This document shows, piece by piece, positions 1 to 5,450 of a stretch of DNA of 12,171 nucleotides. How positions within the stretch are numbered: position 1 is the first letter of the stretch; every line of letters begins with the position of its first letter. This DNA is from UBA12276 sp041476285 (lineage in GTDB: Archaea; Micrarchaeota; Micrarchaeia; Micrarchaeales; Micrarchaeaceae). A program made the translations under genes and the position numbers. Below the pieces are notes generated by a model. It saw only the letters and a list, made by a program, of their open reading frames with translations. It did not search any database and was not told the origin of the DNA. The stretch spans positions 1 to 12,171 of the forward strand of contig JBGOTD010000018.1 in assembly GCA_041476285.1 (NCBI GenBank), given 5' to 3'.

Positions 1-350
1 ATGCAGTTGCCTGCACGTATGCCCCTGTCCACAACCCGTGCAAATTCTATTGCCTCAGGACTTGGAGGTCCTGTCTCATAGGTTGCAGCTGCAAATGGCA
101 GAAGCTCTGCTGAACATATGAGGTTGCCCTGGTTCGGGGTGTCCTACATCGGTTCATCAAGCTCGAGCTTTACTCCGGCAAGCACTCTTGTGGTGCCAAG
201 GTCCACCTGTGCGGATCCCTCCGCATTCTTTAGAAGGCCTGTCTCAATCGATATCGGCCTGAAATCAAGCATCTGTCTTGAATCCTCGCGTTCGCCCTTT
301 GCCAATAATTCTCTTATGTAGTTTGTTTTTACTATGTCTATTGCCTGCAT
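1..350 (-). CDS. rrp42: Exosome subunit Rrp42, 5' part only, interrupted by an in-frame TAG
   Basis: Rrp42 is the catalytically inactive RNase PH-like partner of Rrp41 in the hexameric ring of the archaeal exosome. The start ATG at 348-350 follows GGTG with a 5-base gap, 10 bases after the rrp41 stop. Residues 1-68 read as an Rrp42 N-terminus (SRQMLDFRPISIETG, then KNAEGSAQVDLGTTRVLAGV). Codon 69 is TAG (144-146). The same frame continues to the window edge as DTPNQGNLICSAELLPFAAA and then TYETGPPSPEAIEFARVVDR, which is classic Rrp42 (family pattern GEPF-x-DTPN-G...EPGPP...IELARVVDRGIR). About 116 codons of an expected 260-275 are visible; the rest lies beyond base 1. No base is gained or lost around the TAG, so this is a nonsense codon and not a frameshift. 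It may be a sequencing error, a real mutation, or readthrough. Confidence 0.9.
144..146 (-). other. In-frame amber codon within rrp42 (codon 69)
   Basis: Read on the minus strand the codons are GAA CCG ATG TAG GAC ACC CCG AAC, i.e. E-P-M-stop-D-T-P-N. Family members have E-P-(F/Y)-(P/S/A)-D-T-P-N here. One base change from TCG (Ser) or from TAC/TAT (Tyr) would give TAG. psmA, pop5 and the large surface gene in this window all terminate in TAG, which argues against genome-wide reassignment of the codon. Confidence 0.9.
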
Positions 351-360
351 ATGAACACCA

Positions 361-1095
361 TTATGTTTTTGCTTCGGCGGCATACGCCTCTTTCAGCGCC
401 GCTTTCTGCACCTCATTTACCTTTTTACCCTCCCTGATCACCATATCTAACGCGGTTGACATCTGCTCCTTTGTCATTCCCCCGTCCATCTGCAACAACA
501 AAATCTCGTTGTTGCGCGGTGCAACAGCAATCGGCATATCGCTGTCTGAATAATTGTCCTCAATCATATTGAAGTCAAGCGCTATGTCCTCGTCTATCCT
601 TCCTACGGAAATCGCATAGGGAAGGTCTCTCATGTGTATGCCTGCGCTTGCAAGCGCAACTGATGCGGCTGTGATTCCCGCAGCCCTTGTACCGCCGTCT
701 CCCTGAAGCACCTCTATGAATATCGCTATCTCGCTTCCCGGGAAGTCATTCACCATAACGACATTTTCGAATACCTCCTTGATTACCTTTGATATTTCTA
801 TGGCTCTTCTGTTCGGTCCTGTTCTCCCGTGCTCTGAAAGGCTTGAGAAGGGTGCCATCATGTACCTGCATTTTATTATCGCCTTTGTCGAGTCCGCAAG
901 GTGTCTCGGTGTTGCCTCTCTCGGTCCTCTTACCGCGGCAAGTATCTTGTTGTTGCCCCATTCTATATATGCAGATCCGTCTGCATTCTTGAGCGGTGAA
1001 GCGACTATCTTGATATTTCTAATCTCTCCAAAGTCTCTTCCGTCAACTCTTTTTCCATTTATTACCAATTTTGGCTTGTTCGATGATGATGCCAT
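361..1095 (-). CDS. rrp41: Exosome complex exonuclease Rrp41 (RNase PH-like catalytic subunit)
   Basis: Rrp41 supplies the phosphorolytic 3'-5' RNase active site of the archaeal exosome, acting as a trimer of Rrp41-Rrp42 dimers. The 244-residue protein has the family's usual length. Visible motifs are GKRVDGRD (14-21), the phosphate/RNA-binding Arg pair R96-R97 in GPNRRAIEIS, QGDGGTRAAG (131-140), and acidic residues D180 and D186 in the LDFNMIED...SDSDMPIA stretch. The Arg pair and the six-residue Asp spacing match the catalytic layout described for the Sulfolobus enzyme, so this copy should be active. The ATG at 1093-1095 lies 4 bases after the rrp4 stop, and that TGA sits inside the AGTGA ribosome binding sequence. 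The stop is TAA. It is followed after 10 bases by rrp42, its obligate partner. Confidence 0.97.
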   Translation of the reverse strand: MASSSNKPKLVINGKRVDGRDFGEIRNIKIVASPLKNADGSAYIEWGNNKILAAVRGPREATPRHLADSTKAIIKCRYMMAPFSSLSEHGRTGPNRRAIEISKVIKEVFENVVMVNDFPGSEIAIFIEVLQGDGGTRAAGITAASVALASAGIHMRDLPYAISVGRIDEDIALDFNMIEDNYSDSDMPIAVAPRNNEILLLQMDGGMTKEQMSTALDMVIREGKKVNEVQKAALKEAYAAEAKT

Positions 1096-1099
1096 TCTC

Positions 1100-1702
1100 T
1101 CACTTTCTCTCTTCTAGAAAATTTTTAATCGTATCAGTAAGTCCTGACAAATGCGCCTCTCTTTCTATCTTAAGCAACGCCTCTGTTGCAAGCGTTATGT
1201 TGCCGCTGCTGAGCCATATCAGGCCGTTCATTCCCACGACAATATGCGTGCCGGTTGCATCGGCTATCTGCCTTATCATCGTGCTCTTCTTTCCTATTAC
1301 TCTTGGTATTTTCTTCGGCTTTATGCTGATTATCGTACCTCCTTTCAACTCTCTGGGTTCCACGAGCACTACGGTCTTCTTGTTTTCTACATCCTTTATT
1401 ACTGCGTTTATAACGTCCCCCTCCTTGAATTCATATCTGTCGTATTTTCCTGGAATTATCAATGCCTTTCCGAAGTATGATAAGTCAACCATGTAAACCT
1501 TGGCCTTCACCTCCTCTATGATTCCAACTACCGAATCGTCGACTCTCGGGCTCCATACGCCCTCAAGCGGTATTATGTCGTTGGTTCTTTCGTCTCTTAT
1601 TCCAAGAACGCTTGAATATGTCTTGCCGTTCGATGCGAAGGTGTTGTGCGTCCTCGTGGGCTTTTCCGACACAATCTCTCCCGGTGTTACGATATCTCTC
1701 AT
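1100..1702 (-). CDS. rrp4: Exosome RNA-binding cap subunit Rrp4
   Basis: Rrp4 caps the RNase PH ring of the archaeal exosome and recruits RNA. The 200-residue protein has the three expected parts: an N-terminal domain starting RDIVTPGEIV, an S1 domain around residues 52-116 (VDDSVVGIIEEVKAKVYMVD), and a KH domain from about 122 onward with the signature IPRVIGKKSTMI (132-143). This S1-plus-KH pairing distinguishes Rrp4 from Csl4, which carries a zinc ribbon. The ATG at 1700-1702 is 4 bases after the SBDS stop; the TGA of SBDS forms part of GTGAT, the likely ribosome binding site, so translation of the two genes is probably coupled. The stop is TGA and overlaps the rrp41 binding site in the same manner. 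Confidence 0.96.
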   Translation of the reverse strand: MRDIVTPGEIVSEKPTRTHNTFASNGKTYSSVLGIRDERTNDIIPLEGVWSPRVDDSVVGIIEEVKAKVYMVDLSYFGKALIIPGKYDRYEFKEGDVINAVIKDVENKKTVVLVEPRELKGGTIISIKPKKIPRVIGKKSTMIRQIADATGTHIVVGMNGLIWLSSGNITLATEALLKIEREAHLSGLTDTIKNFLEERK

Positions 1703-1706
1703 ATGA

Positions 1707-2399
1707 TCACAAAATTTTTACCACAGCCTTTCCCTGTGTTGCATTGTTGATTCTGTCGAAGAACTCCGTCTGCATTCCTGCAGGGAACTCAAGCGATGCC
1801 TGCAAGCTGCCGTTTGAGAGCCACTGCTCTGATTTAAGACCGTACTTCTTAAGCGTTCCGAACGCCCTGTTTGAATACTCGGCAGGTATTGTCACTTCTA
1901 TCTTCACAGTTGCGAACTTTATCGGCATTATTATGTTTATCTTTTTTACTATGTCATCGATCTGCTCAGTCGTGCTTCTGAACGGGTCAACTGACGCCTT
2001 TGCCTCCTTCATCGCGTTTTCAATCCTCAATGGAGGGTTCGGCGCATTTGTCCTCGGGTCTATTGAATTTTTTGCTATTATCTCTATTATCTGTTTTCTT
2101 TTCTCTTCTATCAGCTTGTTCCTCTGCTCCGTTGTTATCGGGACCTCCCCGTTTTTCAGCATGATTTCAGCTATCTTCGAAACATCTGTTGTGCCGAATG
2201 CCTTTTTCAGCTTGTCATCGCTCTGCCTTTCACCCTTTCTTGCATCTTTGAAGACTTCCTCCACTTCAAGCACTGTAAGGGCATCGCTCCTCTTGCCGGT
2301 TATGTACTCGTATGCAAGATCCGAATTAACAAATATCTCGAATTCGTTTCCCTCTCTACGGAATTTGACAATTACTGTCTTTGAAGACATCTTTACCAC
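1707..2399 (-). CDS. sbds: Ribosome maturation protein SBDS homologue
   Basis: Archaeal orthologue of the Shwachman-Bodian-Diamond protein (yeast Sdo1), which with EF-2-like GTPases helps release aIF6 from nascent large ribosomal subunits. Visible hallmarks are EEVFKDARKGERQSDDKLKKAFGT (split here only by reading: EEVFKDARKGER at 47-58, KKAFGT at 65-70) and the strongly conserved DPRTNAPNPP at 114-123, followed by the two C-terminal alpha/beta domains. Length, 230 residues, is typical. The start shown is GTG at 2397-2399, which gives an N-terminus (MV-x3-6 residues-TVIVKF) of the same length as other archaeal SBDS proteins. An in-frame ATG at 2388-2390 is an equally possible start and would shorten it by three residues; neither has a strong binding site. 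The gene lies 19 bases after psmA, and its TGA is 4 bases before rrp4. Confidence 0.95.
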   Translation of the reverse strand: MVKMSSKTVIVKFRREGNEFEIFVNSDLAYEYITGKRSDALTVLEVEEVFKDARKGERQSDDKLKKAFGTTDVSKIAEIMLKNGEVPITTEQRNKLIEEKRKQIIEIIAKNSIDPRTNAPNPPLRIENAMKEAKASVDPFRSTTEQIDDIVKKINIIMPIKFATVKIEVTIPAEYSNRAFGTLKKYGLKSEQWLSNGSLQASLEFPAGMQTEFFDRINNATQGKAVVKIL

Positions 2400-2418
2400 A
2401 GTGAAGCAAAAGAGAAGA

Positions 2419-3114
2419 CTATAGGTACTTCGCTACCCTGTCGGTCGAGAAGATCTCAAATCCTACGTCTTTCTTGATTGTTGAAATATCAACGTTATTC
2501 TCGCTAAGCTTGCCCTCGTTCACCTTTTTGACTATGCTGACTCCAAGGTTTATGCCGTCCTCTATGCTCATTCCTTCCTTCCAGCTCTTGACCAGCATGT
2601 CTTCGGCAACTTTCTTTCCGGATCCTATTGCATCAGCCTTGTAACCAAGGTATGAGGCGCCTGGCTCTATTTCGAAAAGCTTCGGGCCCTGGTCTATTCC
2701 TCCTATTAGAAGCGATATTGCATAAGGCCTTATGCCGCCGTATTGTGTTGCCATCTGCATCTCTTCTGAAATTTCCCTTGCTATTGTTTCAACAGACTCT
2801 GTCTCGTTGTATACCATTCTGTGCGTCTGGGTCTTGCCCCTCATCAGGTTTATGATGTGAAGTCCGTCAGAGACCAGGCCGCTGTAGGTTGCACCTATGT
2901 ATGAGTCTACTCTGAATATCTTCTGTATCGTGCTTGGCACCGCAAGCGGTTCAAGGACGTTCTTGTGTGCTACCAGCACAACTCCGTTTTCCGCGACTAT
3001 GCCTATCGAGGTTGCTCCCCTTCTTACTGCTTCCTTGGCATATTCTACCTGGAAAAGTCTTCCATCAGGGCTGAACATCACGCCCCTATCATAAGCTTGT
3101 ACGTTCGGATACAT
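2419..3114 (-). CDS. psmA: 20S proteasome alpha subunit PsmA
   Basis: Forms the outer heptameric rings of the archaeal 20S proteasome and gates substrate entry. The protein starts with the alpha-type N-terminal tail and the signature YDRGV (8-12) followed by FSPDGRLFQVEYA (14-26). It lacks the exposed catalytic Thr of beta subunits. K65 in TIQKIFRV sits at the place of the pocket lysine that binds C-terminal HbYX tails of the PAN/Cdc48 ATPases in Thermoplasma (K66). Length, 231 residues, is slightly short of the usual 240-260, with little C-terminal extension. The ATG at 3112-3114 has GGTGA with a 4-base gap. A TATA element 76-83 bases upstream suggests psmA also heads its own transcript. The stop is TAG. 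No beta subunit or ATPase is in the window. Confidence 0.97.
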   Translation of the reverse strand: MYPNVQAYDRGVMFSPDGRLFQVEYAKEAVRRGATSIGIVAENGVVLVAHKNVLEPLAVPSTIQKIFRVDSYIGATYSGLVSDGLHIINLMRGKTQTHRMVYNETESVETIAREISEEMQMATQYGGIRPYAISLLIGGIDQGPKLFEIEPGASYLGYKADAIGSGKKVAEDMLVKSWKEGMSIEDGINLGVSIVKKVNEGKLSENNVDISTIKKDVGFEIFSTDRVAKYL

Positions 3115-3189
3115 TATTTCACCGTTTAAGCATCATGGATCTTCAAATAAAGAGAACCCAATTTAGTAAGATACTATTATGAATAGAAC

Positions 3190-3207
3190 ATTTATAACCT
3201 TTTCCCT
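3190..3207 (-). promoter_or_regulatory. Candidate BRE-TATA promoter for psmA-SBDS-rrp4-rrp41-rrp42
   Basis: On the minus strand the pop5-psmA gap (97 bases) reads GGGAAAAGGTTATAAATG, i.e. a purine-rich BRE-like stretch directly before TTATAAAT (3197 to 3190). Archaeal transcription starts some 25 bases downstream of TATA, so a leader of about 50 bases ahead of psmA is inferred. This is the largest gap within the minus-strand cluster. It divides it into cdc6-rpp30-pop5 and psmA-onward units, though readthrough from upstream is not excluded. Confidence 0.6.
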
Positions 3208-3211
3208 GTTT

Positions 3212-3526
3212 CTACTTGGACTTGCCGGTCAATGCGCGTATGGTGCCTGAAGCGTTCAGCGTGTAGAGGCATATTTCCTTACTCCCAAGCCTTTTTATGA
3301 ATGTAATTGCAATGACGGTCTCCTTGTATTTGGAAAGATTGCACTTGAGAACGAACCTGTTGCTGGCTGTGAAACCGACCAGCTTCGGATTCGCCCTGAA
3401 ATAATTTATCTCGCCGATCTGGTGCATCAGCTCCTTGTAGAGCTCAAGCTCAAATTCCCTTTTGGAACTCTCATTTATGTCGGTTGATGATTCAACTAAC
3501 AGGTATCTTCTCTTTTCCCTCATCAT
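3212..3526 (-). CDS. rnp2: RNase P protein component Pop5 (Rnp2)
   Basis: Pop5 pairs with Rpp30 as a protein cofactor of archaeal RNase P, which trims 5' leaders from pre-tRNA. The 104-residue protein begins MMREKRRYLLVES, the usual archaeal Pop5 opening, has an alpha/beta RRM-like pattern in the middle (RFVLKCNLSKYKETVIAITF), and ends with ASGTIRALTGKSK, matching the family's C-terminal V-SGT-K-L pattern. The identification rests on these ends and on adjacency to Rpp30, since Pop5 sequences diverge strongly. The start overlaps the Rpp30 stop as ATGA (3523-3526); a perfect GGTGAT lies 3 bases upstream of the first ATG and 6 bases upstream of the second (3521-3523), so either Met may be used. 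The stop is TAG. Confidence 0.85.
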   Translation of the reverse strand: MMREKRRYLLVESSTDINESSKREFELELYKELMHQIGEINYFRANPKLVGFTASNRFVLKCNLSKYKETVIAITFIKRLGSKEICLYTLNASGTIRALTGKSK

Positions 3527-4047
3527 TTTATCACCAGATTCCTGTTCGTGACGCTTATGCTCTTCCTTGCATATTCCTCATCTGCGCCTATGAGCTTTGC
3601 AAGCTCCACGAGCTGCATGTAAGAGCAAAGGTGCGCATTTGATTTTGCGAGCGTGGCGAAAGAAACATCAAGCTTGATGCCTTTTGCATAGCTGAACAGC
3701 TTGCTCATCATGTAGAGGTTCCTTGACCTTTGAAGGCCGTATGAATTTGTCAGTATGCTTACCGGAATACAGAGGACTATTCCCCTCTCCCGCATCTGCT
3801 CCAGTGTCTTCTTGTTGATTCTCGAATCAAGAAATGCTATCGCACTTGGCGACATGTTCAATATCGAGATGGCGTTAGATCTTCCTGAATCAATGAATAT
3901 GCTCCCACTTATGTCACTGCCCTTGCTGTTTCCTTCGATTATCTTGATATCTTTACTCGCCAGAAAAATGCGTTTATAGCCGAGCGCTGTTTCAAAGCTC
4001 TTGCTTATGTTGCAGGTATCATATGCGATGTCGTAATAATCCAGCAA
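3523..4047 (-). CDS. rnp3: RNase P protein component Rpp30 (Rnp3), compact form
   Basis: Rpp30 is the TIM-barrel-like protein cofactor of archaeal RNase P and works as a heterotetramer with Pop5, encoded by the next gene. The C-terminal two thirds match the family: AIAFLDSRINKKTLEQMRER, then GIVLCIPVSILTNS, a Tyr-Gly-Leu-x-Arg-Ser region, and the ending EEYARKSISVTNRNLVIK. The protein is 174 residues, against about 205-215 in Pyrococcus. By eye the N-terminus is present, and roughly 30 residues (about one beta-alpha unit) are missing between residues 30 and 65. The start is non-ATG: TTG at 4045-4047 (or the adjacent CTG), with GGTG at 4050-4053; the cdc6 stop lies 4 codons upstream in the same frame, so no ATG start is possible there. 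It overlaps pop5 by 4 bases and follows cdc6 by 9. Confidence 0.88.
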   Translation of the reverse strand: MLDYYDIAYDTCNISKSFETALGYKRIFLASKDIKIIEGNSKGSDISGSIFIDSGRSNAISILNMSPSAIAFLDSRINKKTLEQMRERGIVLCIPVSILTNSYGLQRSRNLYMMSKLFSYAKGIKLDVSFATLAKSNAHLCSYMQLVELAKLIGADEEYARKSISVTNRNLVIK

Positions 4048-4056
4048 AACACCGAT

Positions 4057-5271
4057 TCATTTATGGCTGTGCTCCTTGAGGTCGCCGCCGAACAGCTCCG
4101 TTTCCAGAACCTCCTTTGTCTTCTGCGGCGGATACATGAGCTTGATTAGCTTCGTATGACCTCGTATCCCCTTGCCCGATTCAAATGATGCGACAAGCCC
4201 CTGCATCTCAAGCTCAGATAAGTATTTCCTGTACCATCTCTCACTCTTAGCCTCCTTATGTATCCCCTCAGTTATGCTCTTGTACCTGTGGTATACCTCC
4301 CCGCTGAATAAGTAAGTGTCGACCCCGTCGGTGAGCTTCTTGTATGAGCCGCCGCTCTGAGTGAGCAGTGCGATTGAGTACAATACAAGTTTGTGATGCT
4401 CTGGAAGAGTCCCTATCAGCTCATAGACTATGTCACTGTCGGCAAGCTTGACCGCCTCCTCGGCCTCCTTCATTGTTATTTTCTCCAGTTCCTTCTCATC
4501 AGCAATCTCTCCAGCCTTTGAGAGTATCTTGAGCGAAAGCCTGGCATCGCCACCCTCCTTTGCAGAAGTCGCAGCTATATAATGCAAAACATCATCAGTT
4601 ATTGAATTGCTCTTGAACCCTGTCATTGTCCTTTCTTTTATTATTTCATAAAGTTCAGTCGCATAATAAGGCGGGAAAACAAGTTCAGTCTCGTATAATG
4701 TGGAGAGGCTTCTCGGATCAAGTGATTCCTTGAAAGAGACCCTGTTTGAGATGCCGATTATCGTAACTCCTCCTGCCTTTATATCGCTGTTTATCCTTGT
4801 AAGCGTGTATATCAGGTCATCAAGGTCCTTTACTCCATCAAGTTCATCAAGAATGGTTACGAGTATCTTGTTGTCCTCCTCTATCCAATTGGTAAGCTTC
4901 TCGTAAAGGTCGACAGTTCCGTATCCCCTTTTTGCATATGTCGGAAGATGGTCACTAACTACCTTGTTGAGAACTCTATAACGCGAATTGTAGATTTTGC
5001 AGTTTATGTAGCTTATCTTTGCCTTTGTGTTCGGTATGTTTTTTACCTCGTCAAGCACGTATTTTGTACAAGAGGTCTTACCTGTGCCTGTCTTCCCGTA
5101 TACAAACAGATTCCTTCCACGCTCGCCCTTCAACGATGGTGCAAGTGCCCTTTCTATGCTGTTTATCTCCTTTGTCCTTGATATGAGCTTCTTTGGTATA
5201 TAGTGCGGGGATAGCACTTCTCTGTTGGCAAAGATTTTTGATTCAGAAAGCATTTCGTTAAGCGATTGCAA
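4057..5271 (-). CDS. cdc6: Cdc6/Orc1 replication initiation AAA+ ATPase
   Basis: Archaeal Orc1/Cdc6 binds origin (ORB) sequences and loads the MCM helicase. The 404-residue protein has a Walker A GKTGTGKT (59-66), Walker B ILDELD (140-145), sensor 1 at GISNRV (N176), and sensor 2 GGDARLSLKIL (R244), followed by a winged-helix domain from about residue 285 with a basic beta wing at GKGIRGHTKLIKL. All ATPase residues are intact, so it should be functional. The start is TTG at 5269-5271, supported by GGAGG 7 bases upstream and by a TATA element placed to give a leader of about 20 bases; an ATG six codons inside (5251-5253) lacks a binding site. The stop is TGA, 9 bases before rpp30. Being first in this cluster links replication initiation to tRNA-processing genes; origins often lie next to cdc6 in archaea. 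Confidence 0.96.
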   Translation of the reverse strand: MQSLNEMLSESKIFANREVLSPHYIPKKLISRTKEINSIERALAPSLKGERGRNLFVYGKTGTGKTSCTKYVLDEVKNIPNTKAKISYINCKIYNSRYRVLNKVVSDHLPTYAKRGYGTVDLYEKLTNWIEEDNKILVTILDELDGVKDLDDLIYTLTRINSDIKAGGVTIIGISNRVSFKESLDPRSLSTLYETELVFPPYYATELYEIIKERTMTGFKSNSITDDVLHYIAATSAKEGGDARLSLKILSKAGEIADEKELEKITMKEAEEAVKLADSDIVYELIGTLPEHHKLVLYSIALLTQSGGSYKKLTDGVDTYLFSGEVYHRYKSITEGIHKEAKSERWYRKYLSELEMQGLVASFESGKGIRGHTKLIKLMYPPQKTKEVLETELFGGDLKEHSHK

Positions 5272-5312
5272 AGGACCCCCTCCAGACGTCTGTTATAATA
5301 TCTGATGTGTTA

Positions 5313-5328
5313 GTTTAAATCCTTTTCT
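5313..5328 (-). promoter_or_regulatory. Candidate cdc6 promoter (BRE-TATA)
   Basis: The minus strand reads a purine-rich GAAAAGGA then TTTAAAC, a typical BRE plus TATA arrangement. The TATA centre is about 45 bases upstream of the TTG start, which predicts transcription starting near 5291 and a leader of about 20 bases carrying the GGAGG site. The predicted start falls on the CAGACGTCTG palindrome, a position where a bound repressor could block initiation. Confidence 0.5.
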
Positions 5329-5402
5329 TTTTCCCAAAGCAAATTCTACCTTTAATAATGATAATCGTATTAGTATATTATTAGTATGAAGTGCAGGCAA
5401 GT

Positions 5403-5411
5403 GCTTAAATT
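5403..5411 (+). promoter_or_regulatory. Candidate TATA element for the 1745-residue surface gene
   Basis: GCTTAAATT lies 48 bases before the ATG at 5451. The same nine bases occur 49 bases before the first ATG of the paralogous downstream gene, so the element is likely a conserved promoter part. A second TATA-like TTTAAAT at 5424-5430 is also present; using it would give a nearly leaderless message. Confidence 0.5.
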
Positions 5412-5450
5412 ATTTCAGTTCCATTTAAATGAAAGAGAACATGGGTTTAT

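Larger units (their letters stand above)
5272..5450. other. Divergent intergenic region between cdc6 and the large surface gene
   Basis: This 179-base spacer holds the start-proximal signals of two divergent genes. Next to cdc6 lie its ribosome binding site (5276-5284, minus strand) and a 10-bp palindrome CAGACGTCTG (5283-5292). The centre is AT-rich (about 5350-5390) with a 9-bp direct repeat TATTAGTAT at 5368-5376 and 5379-5387, 11 bases apart. A second palindrome CATTTAAATG lies at 5422-5431. I see no convincing full ORB element, so an origin here is possible from context only. Confidence 0.6.

Noticed and set aside
1..350. Frameshift in rrp42
   Set aside because: The codons before and after the TAG are in the same frame and the family motif EPx-x-DTPN is contiguous, so only a single-codon change is needed to explain the stop.
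144..383. A stand-alone 79-residue protein on the minus strand
   Set aside because: It is the N-terminal part of Rrp42 with an unneeded 11-codon extension overlapping rrp41; homology continues in frame past the TAG, and the real start is the ATG at 348-350 with its GGTG site.
1612..2424. A 270-codon plus-strand frame opposite SBDS
   Set aside because: It lies opposite the well-supported SBDS and the end of rrp4, has a Ser/Phe/Cys-rich shadow composition and no ribosome binding site.
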